Translations under genes and position numbers: made by a program | Shown: positions 26,870-34,802 of the stretch, one piece after another | How positions within the stretch are numbered: position 1 is the first letter of the stretch | Layout: each line of letters opens with the position of its first letter | DNA from: Streptomyces sp. NRRL F-6492 | GTDB lineage: Bacteria > Actinomycetota > Actinomycetes > Streptomycetales > Streptomycetaceae | Direction of reading: 5' to 3' | Length of the DNA stretch: 36,041 nucleotides | NCBI RefSeq assembly: GCF_001280125.1 | Contig: NZ_LGEG01000259.1 | Coordinates: 1-36,041 of the forward strand | The notes under the pieces: generated by a model | The model's input: only the letters and a program-made list of their open reading frames with translations | What the model was told of the DNA's origin: nothing | Database searches by the model: none

Positions 26870-27691
26870 ATGGACCTGAAGGTTCTCGGTATGTTCGACG
26901 TACGTGTGGGCGGTGTGCCGGTGGCGCCGTCCGCGTCGAAACCGCGCCAGCTGCTGGCCACCCTCGCGGTGCACGCGGGCCAGGTCGTGTCCGTGGGGGC
27001 GCTGATCGGTGAGCTGTGGGGGGCGAAACCGCCCAGGAGCGCGCAGGCGACGCTGCAGACGTACGTGATGCAGCTGCGCGGAGCCGTCGGCGCGGCCCTG
27101 GAAGCCGGCGGCGGCTCCGCCGGGGACGCGAAGCGGATCCTGGTGACGCGGCCCGGCGGATACCTGCTCGACCGGGGGGAGGGCACCAGCGACGCGCAGG
27201 AGTTCGAGCGCCTGTCCGGCACGGCCTTCCAGGCCCTCGCCGACCGCGACGACGACACGGCGGCGCGGACCCTGCGCGCGGCGCTCGGGCTGTGGAGGGG
27301 CCCCGCCTTCGGGGACGTCCAGGCCGGGGCGCTCCTCGCCCTGGAGGCCAGGCGCCTGGAGGAGGCGCGCCTGTGCGTGCAGGAGCACCGCATAGAACTG
27401 GACCTGCGGCAGGGGCGCCACCGCGAACTCATCGGTGAGCTGAACGTGTTGGTGCAGCAGCACCGCACCCACGAGAACCTGCACGCGCACCTGATGCTCG
27501 CGCTGTACCGGTCCAGCCGGCGCACCGAGGCGCTCGGCGTGTACCAGCGGCTGCGGGGCACCCTGGTCCACGAGCTCGGCCTGGAGCCCTCGGAGCAGCT
27601 CCGCGAGCTCCAGCACGCGGTGCTCACCGCCTCGCCCAAGCTCCTCGACGTGCCGGAGGCGGACGGCCGCCGTCTCATACGGGTGGGGTGA
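26870..27691 (+). CDS. SARP-family transcriptional activator (AfsR/DnrI/RedD type)
   Basis: Streptomyces antibiotic regulatory protein, the usual pathway-specific activator of natural-product operons; 273 residues. Seen: N-terminal OmpR-type winged helix about 1-100 (LKVLGMFDVRVGG, KPRQLLATLAVHAGQVVSVGALIGELWG, LQTYVMQLRGAVG, LVTRPGGYLL), then the bacterial transcriptional activation domain about 105-265 with ALGLWRGPAFGDV, RRLEEARLCVQEHRIELDLRQGRH, HENLHAHLMLALYRSSRRTEALGVYQRLRGTLVHELGLEPSEQLRELQHAVL. Standard small-SARP length. ATG at 26870 follows GGAGAGGAGAAG. It is transcribed away from the RiPP precursor and seven bases before the TetR gene, so those two form an operon. Confidence 0.95.
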   Translation: MDLKVLGMFDVRVGGVPVAPSASKPRQLLATLAVHAGQVVSVGALIGELWGAKPPRSAQATLQTYVMQLRGAVGAALEAGGGSAGDAKRILVTRPGGYLLDRGEGTSDAQEFERLSGTAFQALADRDDDTAARTLRAALGLWRGPAFGDVQAGALLALEARRLEEARLCVQEHRIELDLRQGRHRELIGELNVLVQQHRTHENLHAHLMLALYRSSRRTEALGVYQRLRGTLVHELGLEPSEQLRELQHAVLTASPKLLDVPEADGRRLIRVG

Positions 27692-27698
27692 GGGGGCG

Positions 27699-28406
27699 AT
27701 GCAGGAGCGATCCGAGCGCACCCGGGCCCGGCTCGTCGGGGCCGCCGCGGAGCTCTTCGACCGGTACGGATACGCCGGGGCCAGCCTCGGGGACATCAGC
27801 CGGGTCGCCGGGGTGACCAAGGGGGCGCTGTACTTCCACTTCGCGAGCAAGCAGGAACTGGCCGCCGCGGTCCAGGAGAGCGGCTGTCTGCTCCTCGACG
27901 AGACGGTCCTCGCCCTCGCCGGCCGGCCGGCCCTGCAGGCGCTGATCGACACCACCCACGCCCTGGCCGTATGGGCGTCGGGGGAGCCGGTCGTGCGGGC
28001 CAGTTTCCGGCTCGGGCGCGAGCGCGCCGACGGGGAGAGACCGGTGGTCAACTACCACCTGGTGTGCGTGGCGGCGGCGGGGCGGCTGCTCGCGCGGGCC
28101 GCGGAGGAGGGGGCGTTGAGGTGCGGCGTGGCGGAGGACGCCGCACGGACGCTCGTCGCGGGGATGATCGCCGGGATCGAGGCGGCCGCGTGGAGCGGCG
28201 CCCCGTACCCGGAGCTCTCCGCCGCTCTGGACGAGGCCTGGACGCTGGTCCTCCGGGCGGTCGCGGAGGAGGGGGCGGCGCGGGGGCTGCGCACCGCCCC
28301 GCCCGCCGGGGCCGGTCGCCGGCCGGGGGACCCGGCGGATCAGGGGAGCAGGGCCGCCACCGACTCGACCGTGTCGGCGTCCGCGGGGAGCTTGTCCTCG
28401 CGGTAG
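27699..28406 (+). CDS. TetR-family regulator, ScbR/ArpA (gamma-butyrolactone receptor)-like
   Basis: Probable butyrolactone receptor or pseudo-receptor repressor, 235 residues. Seen: HTH about 5-55 with the family signature GYAGASLGDISRVAGVTKGALYFHFASKQELA, followed by an all-helical ligand domain including ALAVWASGEPVVRASFRLGRE and a Trp-containing helix AGIEAAAWSGAPYPEL. The final ~35 residues are low complexity (Ala/Gly/Ser/Arg), and the last 67 bases overlap the end of the convergent ligase gene, so the C-terminus may have been altered by a junction. ATG at 27699 follows GAGGGG; only seven bases separate it from the SARP gene. No gamma-butyrolactone synthase gene or ARE operator was found in the window. 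Confidence 0.88.
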   Translation: MQERSERTRARLVGAAAELFDRYGYAGASLGDISRVAGVTKGALYFHFASKQELAAAVQESGCLLLDETVLALAGRPALQALIDTTHALAVWASGEPVVRASFRLGRERADGERPVVNYHLVCVAAAGRLLARAAEEGALRCGVAEDAARTLVAGMIAGIEAAAWSGAPYPELSAALDEAWTLVLRAVAEEGAARGLRTAPPAGAGRRPGDPADQGSRAATDSTVSASAGSLSSR

Positions 28407-29875
28407 CGGACCACGCGGGCGAAGCGGAGGGTGACGCCCGCCGGGTAGCGGGTGGAGCGCTGGACGCCGTCGAAGGCGATCTCGACGACCAGCTCGGGTC
28501 GTACGGTGACCCCCCAGGGCTCCTCCGCGACCGCCAGCTTCCGCAGGCGCTCGGTCTGCCAGGCGAGCAGGACGTCGGTCAGGCCCTTGAACGTCTTGCC
28601 CAGCATCGCGAAGGAGCCGTCGGCCGCCCGCGCGCCCAGGTGCAGGTTGGAGAGCGTTCCGGTGCGCCGGCCGTGGCCCCACTCGGCGCCGAGGACCACC
28701 AGGTCCAGGGTGTGCACCGGCTTCACCTTCAGCCAGGAGGTGCCCCGGCGCCCCGCGCTGTAGACCGCGTCGAGGGACTTCACGACCACGCCCTCGTGGC
28801 CCCGTTCCAGCGCCCGGGCGGCGAACGCCGCCGCCGCCGCGCGCTCCTGGGGGTCGGCGGGGTCCGCCACCACGAGCCGGCGCACGCGCTGTGCCTCGGG
28901 CACCAGCCGGTCGAGCAGCGCGCGCCGCTCGGCGGCCGGGGTGGCGAGCAGGTCCTCGCCGTCGGCGTACAGCACCTCGAAGAAGACCGGGGAGAGCGGC
29001 ACGGCCGTCTGCGCGCCCGTCACGTCGAGGGTGGAGCCGGTCCGTCCGGACGTCTCCTGGAAGGGCCGGGGCCGCCCCCGCTCGTCGAAGGCCAGCAGCT
29101 CCCCGTCGAGGACCACCTGCCGTACCGGCAGCGCGCGGGCCAGTGCCACCACCTCGGGGGTCCGGCCGGTGATGTCGGCGAGCGTACGGGTGAAGACGCG
29201 CACGTCGTCGCCGTCGCGGTGGACCTGGACGCGGATGCCGTCGAGCTTCTCCTCCAGGGCGCAGGGCCCCGTCCGGGCGAGGGCGTCGTCGACGTCCTTG
29301 GCCGTGTGGGCCAGCATCGGCAGGACCGGGCGTCCCACCGTGAGCCGGAACCCGGCGAGGGCGGACGGGCCCTCGGCGAGCAGCACCTCGGCGACCGCGG
29401 CCGGCGAACCGCTCAGCATGACCGCCTGCCGGACGTCGGCGACCGGCGCCCCGGCGGCGGAGGCGAGGCCCTCCACGGCGACGGCGTCGAGGGCGCCCTG
29501 CCGCAGCTCGCCGCTGATCAGCCGGAAGAGGAACAGCTGCTCCTCCTCGGTGGCGGCGCCCATCAGCTCGTCGAGGAGCCGCTTGCGCTCGCCCTGCGCG
29601 CCCTTGCCGGACACGGCGGCGATCCGGGTGAGGAGCGCGTCGACCTCCCGCACCCCGAGCCGCGGCTCGGCGGCGGGTTCCCGCCGCTCCTTGAGGGTGT
29701 TCCAGCCGACGCCGATCCTGCGCTGCGGCAGCCGTCCGGCCAGGTACATGATCACGACGGGGGCGTCCGCCGGATCGGCCGCCCGGAACACCTCGGCCAG
29801 CAGCGCGACCTTCTCCGTACGCGCGGAGGCGGCGCCGATGTCCCGGGACGCCCGTGCGATGTCGGCGAGTCTCAT
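28340..29875 (-). CDS. ligB: ATP-dependent DNA ligase (LigB type)
   Basis: ATP-dependent ligase, 511 residues, similar in length and architecture to mycobacterial LigB. Seen: an N-terminal helical DNA-binding domain (1-185), the nucleotidyltransferase motif I EEKLDGIRVQVHR with the adenylated Lys, RTLADITGRTPEVV (motif Ia/III region), DGELLAFD (motif III), FFEVLY, EGVVVKSLDAVYSAGRRGTSWLKVKP (motifs IV-V), then an OB-fold end with LVVEIAFDGVQRSTRYPAGVTLRFARVVRYREDK (motif VI region). All catalytic residues are intact. It is 13 bases downstream of a small HTH gene on the same strand; GAGAGGG, overlapping that gene's stop codon, is the ribosome site. Converges with and overlaps the TetR gene by 67 bases. 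It is a backup ligase for repair, not the replicative NAD-dependent LigA. Confidence 0.95.
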   Translation of the reverse strand: MRLADIARASRDIGAASARTEKVALLAEVFRAADPADAPVVIMYLAGRLPQRRIGVGWNTLKERREPAAEPRLGVREVDALLTRIAAVSGKGAQGERKRLLDELMGAATEEEQLFLFRLISGELRQGALDAVAVEGLASAAGAPVADVRQAVMLSGSPAAVAEVLLAEGPSALAGFRLTVGRPVLPMLAHTAKDVDDALARTGPCALEEKLDGIRVQVHRDGDDVRVFTRTLADITGRTPEVVALARALPVRQVVLDGELLAFDERGRPRPFQETSGRTGSTLDVTGAQTAVPLSPVFFEVLYADGEDLLATPAAERRALLDRLVPEAQRVRRLVVADPADPQERAAAAAFAARALERGHEGVVVKSLDAVYSAGRRGTSWLKVKPVHTLDLVVLGAEWGHGRRTGTLSNLHLGARAADGSFAMLGKTFKGLTDVLLAWQTERLRKLAVAEEPWGVTVRPELVVEIAFDGVQRSTRYPAGVTLRFARVVRYREDKLPADADTVESVAALLP

Positions 29876-29888
29876 GCGGAAAGCCCTC

Positions 29889-30356
29889 TCAGTCGATACT
29901 GCCCTGCTTGCGCAGTCTGCTCACCCAGGCCTGCGCGGTGTGGCGCGGCACACCGAACCGCTTGGCGACGGCGCCGACGCTTCCGCCGAGTTCCCCGTAG
30001 GCCGCCACGACCACGTCGGTGTCGGGCATCTTCCGGTAGGGCCGCGGACGGTCCTCGGCGGAGGTCGCGGAAGTCGGGGGCGCCGCCGGGGCGACCGGGG
30101 CGAGGGGGACGGGGGCGGCGGGCGCGGGCTCCGCCGCCGGGGCGGTCGAACCGGGGCTGATGGCACGGACCAGCAGGTCGAAGTCGACCGTGGGAAGCGC
30201 GCGGTTGTGCAGTCCCGCCCCACCCGCCGCACGCACGGTGAGCTCCACGATGCGCGGCCCGTCCGTGGTGTCGACCCGCACGGTGGTCTGGGGCCCGGCG
30301 AGATCCGGCTCCCCGTCGCTGCCGGTCGGAGTGATGACGATGACGTATTCGCTCAT
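29889..30356 (-). CDS. Small protein with C-terminal homeodomain-like HTH
   Basis: 155 residues, no named family. Residues 1-65 form a beta-rich-looking segment (MSEYVIVITPTGSDGEPDL, TTVRVDTTDGPRIVELTVRAAGG), 70-105 is a Pro/Ala linker, and 108-152 is a helix-turn-helix (TDVVVAAYGELGGSVGAVAKRFGVPRHTAQAWVSRLRKQG) like transposase/homeodomain-type HTHs. ATG at 30356 has GAGGAGG upstream. Its stop codon is 13 bases before ligB, so the pair is likely co-transcribed; it may regulate ligB or bind DNA with it (inference). Confidence 0.75.
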   Translation of the reverse strand: MSEYVIVITPTGSDGEPDLAGPQTTVRVDTTDGPRIVELTVRAAGGAGLHNRALPTVDFDLLVRAISPGSTAPAAEPAPAAPVPLAPVAPAAPPTSATSAEDRPRPYRKMPDTDVVVAAYGELGGSVGAVAKRFGVPRHTAQAWVSRLRKQGSID

Positions 30357-30430
30357 TCTGCGCCTCCTCGAGAGATCGTCAGTCTACTCTCGATGGAGAC
30401 TGTGGTGGGTTCGACGGGAATCCTCCCCAC

Positions 30431-30541
30431 GGACCCACCACAGCGTCCTTCCGGACCCGTCACGCCGTCCTTCCGGACTTCGTCACGCCGCCTTGTCGGA
30501 CCCGTCACGCCGCCCCGTCGGACCCGTCACGCCGTCGTCAG
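30431..30541. repeat. 22-bp tandem repeat, five units
   Basis: Units beginning with GGAC start at 30431, 30453, 30475, 30498 and 30520 (periods 22, 22, 23, 22). The shared pattern is GGACCCGTCACGCCGYCYYKTC with drift. The array fills most of the gap between the MFS gene (whose stop codon overlaps the last unit) and the small HTH gene. Confidence 0.85.
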
Positions 30542-31794
30542 TGTCCGCTTCCGGTGCTCCCCTTTCCGCGCAGGCGCGGGGCGTCCACGAGCACCGCCAC
30601 CAGGACCGCGGCCACGGCGATCAGGGCGCCGGCCGTCAGCGCGGCCGTGCGGGTGTCGAGCCCCAGCATCAGCGGGACGCCCACGGCGCCGCCGAGCTGG
30701 GTGGTGATGTTGACCATCCCGCCCGCCGTCGCCATGTCCCGGGGCTCGGTCCGCTGGGCGAGGGTGCCGTTCGCCGAGATCATGATCCAGGTGATCCCGA
30801 AGCCCATCAGCAGGACCGAGGGCAGCACGCCCGTGGCGTACGGGGTGCCGGGCCCGGCCGCGGCGAGCCAGGCGGTGGCCGCCGCGACGAGCGCGGTTCC
30901 CGAGGCCAGCAGGGCCTTCGGGGTGAGCGTCCGCAGCAGGAGGGGCGCGCCGAACACCGAGTTCGCCACGACCACCGCCGCCAGCGGCAGGATCGCCAGA
31001 CCGGCCCCGGTGGGGGACCGGCCCGCACCCTCCTGGAGCGTGTAGCTGATCACCGTGAAGCCGCCGAAGGTGCCGATGTTGGCGGCGAACACGGCCAGGA
31101 AGACCCCGGCCCGGGTGCGGTCCCGCAGCACCCGGAGGGGGAGCAGCGGCCCCGTGGTGCGGGGTCCGGCCGGGGCGTCCGCCGGGATCGCGTACAGCGC
31201 GACGGCGACCGCGAACACGGCGAGCGGAGCGAGCCCGTACATGCACCACCGCCAGCTCGCGTGCTCGGTCAGCAGACCGCCGAACAGGACGCCGAGCCCG
31301 CCCCCGCCGCCCGCCACGGCGGTGAACACGCCGATGGCGGTGACCCGTTCGCGCGGGTCGGGGAAGGTCCTGGCCAGCAGCGCCATGCTCGCCGGGGCGA
31401 GGGCCAGCGCCCCGAACGCGCCCTGCAGGGCGCGCAGGACGAGCAGCTCGCCGGAGCCGTCGGCCGTGCCCGTCAGCAGCGAGGCGGCGCCGAAGCCGGC
31501 CAGGCCGGCGACGAACGCGCGGCGCCTGCCCAGGCGTTCCGAGAGCCGGCCGGCGGGCAGGAACAGCAGCCCGAAGGCCAGGGTGTACGCGGAGACCACC
31601 AGGGCCCGCTCCGCGCCGGTCAGTCCGAGTTCCCGCTGCACCGAGGGCAGCGCCACCGGCACCAGGTTCATCTCCATGACCAGGGTGAGCTGGGCGGCGG
31701 CCAGGGCCGCGAGGGCCCACCAGCGCAGCGGGGAGGCGGCCGGGGGATCCCCGGCGGCCCCGGCCCGCGCGGGGGCGGTGCGGGCCGTGGTCAT
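30538..31794 (-). CDS. MFS transporter (probable drug/product exporter)
   Basis: Major facilitator membrane transporter, 418 residues, with about 12 hydrophobic segments. Seen: first segment WWALAALAAAQLTLVMEMNLVPVALPSVQRELGL, the loop 2-3 motif AGRLSERLGRRRAFV (motif A), LLVLRALQGAFGALALAPASMALL (motif B region), FTAVAGGGGGLGVLFGGLLTEHASWRWCMY (motif C/antiporter-like region, the basis for calling it an exporter), and GMVNITTQLGGAVGVPLMLGL near the C-terminus. The ATG overlaps the stop codon of the LLM oxidoreductase by four bases (ATGA), indicating translational coupling. A longer frame reading back to 32958 is rejected because it runs through the LLM gene. Substrate unknown; it may export a product of the neighbouring oxidoreductases or, less likely, the RiPP. 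Confidence 0.92.
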   Translation of the reverse strand: MTTARTAPARAGAAGDPPAASPLRWWALAALAAAQLTLVMEMNLVPVALPSVQRELGLTGAERALVVSAYTLAFGLLFLPAGRLSERLGRRRAFVAGLAGFGAASLLTGTADGSGELLVLRALQGAFGALALAPASMALLARTFPDPRERVTAIGVFTAVAGGGGGLGVLFGGLLTEHASWRWCMYGLAPLAVFAVAVALYAIPADAPAGPRTTGPLLPLRVLRDRTRAGVFLAVFAANIGTFGGFTVISYTLQEGAGRSPTGAGLAILPLAAVVVANSVFGAPLLLRTLTPKALLASGTALVAAATAWLAAAGPGTPYATGVLPSVLLMGFGITWIMISANGTLAQRTEPRDMATAGGMVNITTQLGGAVGVPLMLGLDTRTAALTAGALIAVAAVLVAVLVDAPRLRGKGSTGSGH

Positions 31795-32882
31795 CGGTCC
31801 TCCGTGATCAGCCGGGCGAACGGCAGCCGGGGGGCGACCTCCTCGGCGAAGAGGGTGAGCGCGTGCGCCGACTCCTCGTAGGACACGTGCCCGGAGTGGG
31901 TGGTGAGGGTGAGGTCGACGTCCTCGCCGTACCAGCCGGCGATCCGCTCGATCTGGGCGGCGACCTCGGCCGGGCCGCCCGCGAGCACCCGGCCCGCCTC
32001 GACGCGGTCGTCGAAGTCGGAGGAGCCGCGGGTCGCGGCGTCGGCGAGCTTCTCGTACCCCGGATAGGCGGAGCTGCGGGTGCCCGCCCAGGACAGCGTG
32101 GCCGCGGAGATCTTCTCGCCGTACAGGCCCTCCAGACGGCGGCCCGCGGCGCGGGCGCTCTCGCCGTCCTCGGCCACGTAGCAGGGGTAACTGAGCTCGA
32201 TCCGGCCGGTGTCGGGCTCCAGTCCGGCGTCCACCCGGCCCTTGCGGTAGGCGGCGATCAGCTCCTGGACCCGCTCGGTGGGGGAGACCGCGGCGATGAT
32301 CTGCAGACCCCGGCCCGCGCGCCCGGCGGCGGCGCAGGAGTCGACGCTGGTGGTCACGGCGGAGAACACCGGCGGGTGCGGCAGCTGGGCCGGCCGGGGC
32401 AGCAGGGTGACCGGGCCGAAGCGGTGGAAGTCGCCCTCGAAGACGACGTCCTCCTCCGTCCACAGCCGCACGCAGGCCTCGGCGCCCTCCTCGAACCGCT
32501 CGCGGCTCTCGTCCATGGGGATGCCGAACGCGGCGAACTCGTCGGGCAGGAAGCCCCGGCCGAAGCCGACGTCGAGCCGGCCGTGGGAGATGTTGTCCAG
32601 CATGGCCAGCTGGCCCGCCAGCTTGATCGGGTGCGCGAAGGCCGGGATCACGGCGCCGGTGCCGATCCGGATGCGGTCGGTCACCGCGGCCGCGGCGGCG
32701 AGGAACGTGGTGGGGGAGGGGCTGTAGCCGCCGTAGTCGAAGAAGTGGTGTTCCACCACCTTCAGCTGGAAGTAGCCCAGCTCCTCGGCGAGCCGGACCA
32801 GGCGCAGCCCCTCGTCGTAGTACTCGGCCGGGTTCTTTTCCCCGGGCCCTGCCGTCGGGAAGTACAGGATGCCGAACCTCAT
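31791..32882 (-). CDS. LLM-class flavin-dependent oxidoreductase (luciferase-like)
   Basis: Bacterial luciferase-like TIM-barrel protein using FMNH2 or F420, 363 residues. Seen: RFGILYFPT, YFQLKVVEHHFFDYGGYSPSPTTFLAAAAAVTDRIRIGTGAVIPAFAHPIKLAGQLAMLDNISHGRLDVGFGRGF (the diagnostic family block, ~40-115), HPPVFSAVTT, and GRGLQIIAAVSP. ATG at 32882 with GAGGAG upstream. Co-translated with an MFS exporter and divergent from an SDR gene across a 245-base control region. Substrate and cofactor cannot be decided from sequence. Confidence 0.92.
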   Translation of the reverse strand: MRFGILYFPTAGPGEKNPAEYYDEGLRLVRLAEELGYFQLKVVEHHFFDYGGYSPSPTTFLAAAAAVTDRIRIGTGAVIPAFAHPIKLAGQLAMLDNISHGRLDVGFGRGFLPDEFAAFGIPMDESRERFEEGAEACVRLWTEEDVVFEGDFHRFGPVTLLPRPAQLPHPPVFSAVTTSVDSCAAAGRAGRGLQIIAAVSPTERVQELIAAYRKGRVDAGLEPDTGRIELSYPCYVAEDGESARAAGRRLEGLYGEKISAATLSWAGTRSSAYPGYEKLADAATRGSSDFDDRVEAGRVLAGGPAEVAAQIERIAGWYGEDVDLTLTTHSGHVSYEESAHALTLFAEEVAPRLPFARLITEDR

Positions 32883-33127
32883 ACCGCTCCTCGTTCCGTC
32901 CGCCGGTGTGGTGTCCTGTGCCGGTGTGGTGTCTCGTGACGACTTCCGAGGCTGCCAAGTCCTCCTGGACGCGACGTCGACGTCGGAGTGGGGCGCCCTG
33001 GGCTCCCGATAGAGACTCTCAAGACTTTATTGTTGTGTGTGCAGAGTTTGGGTGTAGTCTCTTGATGTGTTCTCGCGACCGGAGGACCGCTGGAGGATCC
33101 ACCCCGAGGACCCGGAGGAGTGCACTG
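32883..33127. promoter_or_regulatory. divergent control region LLM / SDR with inverted repeat
   Basis: 245 bases with a conspicuous AT-richer patch (33010-33070). Inverted repeat AGAGACT at 33011-33017 with AGTCTCT at 33056-33062. On the plus strand TTGTGT (33033-33038) and TAGTCT (33055-33060) with a 16-base spacer make a plausible promoter; on the minus strand ATAAAGT is a possible -10. The repeat arms would flank both promoters, a possible regulator site. Confidence 0.45.
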
Positions 33128-33886
33128 ATGGGACAGTCCGGAGAAGACCGCCGCTCCGTGGTGATCACTGGCGGGGGCACCGGCATCGGCCGGGCCGCCG
33201 CCCACGCCTTCGCCGACGAGGACCACGACGTCCTGATCGTCGGCAGGGACGAGACGGCGCTGAAGGAGGCCGCGCACGACCGGCCCGTGATCCGGTACCT
33301 GGCGCTCGACATCACCGCGCCGGGCGCCCCCGAGGAGATCGTCCGCACCGCCGTCGCCGAACTCGGCGGCGTCGACGTCCTCGTCAACAACGCCGCCGTG
33401 GTCAAGCGGCAGCCGCTGGAGGACGTCGACCGGACGATCGCCGAGGAGCAGATCGCCACCAACCTGCTGGCCCCGCTGCTGCTCACCCAGGCCGCGCTGC
33501 CGCACCTGCGCGCCGCCGGCGGCGTCGTCGTCAACGTCAGCGCCTCCGCGGCCGTCCGCGGCTGGGCGGGCAGCTCGGTGTACGGCGCGACCAAGGCCGG
33601 CCTGGACTTCCTCACCCGCACCTGGGCCGTCGAGCAGGCCCCGCACGGCGTCCGGGTCGTCTCGGTCTCCCCGGGCCCCGTGGAGACCGGCATCGCCCGC
33701 GCCTCCGGCCTCGACGACGAGCAGATCGCCCGGCTGCGCGCCGCCCAGAAGGCCGGGGTGCCGATGGGCCGCATCGGGCAGCCCGAGGAGGTCGCCTGGT
33801 GGATCGTCACCATGGCCCGCCCCGAGGGGGCCTTCGCGACCGGCGTGGTGCTGCCGGTCGACGGCGGGGCCGCGACCAAGCTCTGA
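33128..33886 (+). CDS. SDR-family oxidoreductase (first)
   Basis: Short-chain dehydrogenase/reductase, 252 residues, Rossmann fold with NAD(P). Seen: GGGTGIGRAAAH cofactor loop (residues 15-26), NNAAVV, the catalytic Ser in VVNVSASAAV, YGATK (Tyr-X-X-X-Lys) near 158-162, and PGPVETGIARASGL. All catalytic residues are present. ATG at 33128 with GGAGGAG upstream. First gene of a rightward set; a hairpin near 33944-33962 separates it from the second SDR. Confidence 0.92.
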   Translation: MGQSGEDRRSVVITGGGTGIGRAAAHAFADEDHDVLIVGRDETALKEAAHDRPVIRYLALDITAPGAPEEIVRTAVAELGGVDVLVNNAAVVKRQPLEDVDRTIAEEQIATNLLAPLLLTQAALPHLRAAGGVVVNVSASAAVRGWAGSSVYGATKAGLDFLTRTWAVEQAPHGVRVVSVSPGPVETGIARASGLDDEQIARLRAAQKAGVPMGRIGQPEEVAWWIVTMARPEGAFATGVVLPVDGGAATKL

Positions 33887-33943
33887 CCGGGCCGCGCCGG
33901 GCCGGCCGGAGCAGGGCCGTCCGCACGGGACCTGCCCGTACCC

Positions 33944-33962
33944 GGTCCGTCCGCACCGGACC
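33944..33962 (+). terminator. small stem-loop between the two SDR genes
   Basis: 6-bp stem (33944-33949 with 33957-33962) and 7-base loop in the 117-base gap; weak, possibly only an mRNA processing or attenuation element. Confidence 0.3.
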
Positions 33963-34003
33963 CGTCCCCACTCGTCCCTTCCCCTTCAGCTCTGAGGAGA
34001 CGC

Positions 34004-34756
34004 ATGAGACTCACCGGACCGCGCCTCGACGGGCGCGTGGCCGTCGTCACCGGCGCCGGCCGCGGCCTCGGGCGGCGCATCGCCGAGGCGTTCACGGCCC
34101 AGGGCTGCCGGGTGGTGGCCTCGTCCCGCACCGTCGACCAGCTCAAGGACTGGGTGGAGGCCCACCCCGGCAGGGCCGCGGCCGTGACGGCCGACGTCCG
34201 CGACCCCGAGGCGGTGGAGGCGCTCATGCGGACCGCCCACGAGCGCTTCAACGGCCTGGACATCGTGGTGGCCAACGCCGGGGTCAGCAGGCCCGGCCCG
34301 GCGGCGACGCTCGCGGCCGAGGCCTGGGACGAGGTGATGGGCACCAACCTCGGCGGAGTCGTCAACTGCACCCGCGCGGCCGTCCCCTACCTGGAGGACT
34401 CGCCCGCCGGGCGGATCGTCAACCTGTCGTCCGTCCTCGCCTCCCGGCCCGTCAGGGGCGGAGCCGCCTACTGCGCCTCCAAGGCGGCGGTGGAGGCGTA
34501 CACCAAGGTCTGCGCCCTGGAGCTGGCCGCCAAGGGCATCACCGTCAACTGCCTCGCCCCCGGCTTCATCGACGACGGCATGGGCCGCGAACTGCGCGCC
34601 AACGAGGCGGTGTGGGCCCAGTACCGGACCAAGCTCGCCACCGGCCGGATGGGCACGGGCGACGAGGTCGCCCAGGCCGCGGTCTTCCTCGCCGGCGGGG
34701 ACAGCGGCTACGTCAACGGACACGTCCTCGAAGTCAACGGAGGCGTGGCGTGGTAG
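34004..34756 (+). CDS. SDR-family oxidoreductase (second)
   Basis: Classical SDR resembling 3-oxoacyl-ACP reductase, 250 residues. Seen: VVTGAGRGLGRRIAEAF cofactor loop (~15-31), ANAGVSRPG, Ser in VNLSSVLASRPV, YCASKAAVEAYTK (catalytic Tyr and Lys ~156-160), NCLAPGFIDDGMG, and the C-terminal VNGHVLEVNGGVAW. ATG at 34004 with GAGGAG upstream. 46 bases before the next gene. A keto-reductase role in a small biosynthetic or degradative pathway is the simplest reading; the substrate is unknown. Confidence 0.93.
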   Translation: MRLTGPRLDGRVAVVTGAGRGLGRRIAEAFTAQGCRVVASSRTVDQLKDWVEAHPGRAAAVTADVRDPEAVEALMRTAHERFNGLDIVVANAGVSRPGPAATLAAEAWDEVMGTNLGGVVNCTRAAVPYLEDSPAGRIVNLSSVLASRPVRGGAAYCASKAAVEAYTKVCALELAAKGITVNCLAPGFIDDGMGRELRANEAVWAQYRTKLATGRMGTGDEVAQAAVFLAGGDSGYVNGHVLEVNGGVAW

Positions 34757-34802
34757 CCGTCCTCCGCTCCCCCTCCCGCCCCGGCCGTCAGGAGAACCCC
34801 CG

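Noticed and set aside
20247..28406. Thiopeptide or lanthipeptide cluster
   Set aside because: No LanB-like dehydratase, pyridine-forming cyclase, LanC or LanM was found; only azole-forming enzymes are present.
31795..32958. In-frame extension of the MFS protein to 806 residues
   Set aside because: It runs through the LLM oxidoreductase gene in another frame; the four-base ATGA overlap explains the true arrangement.
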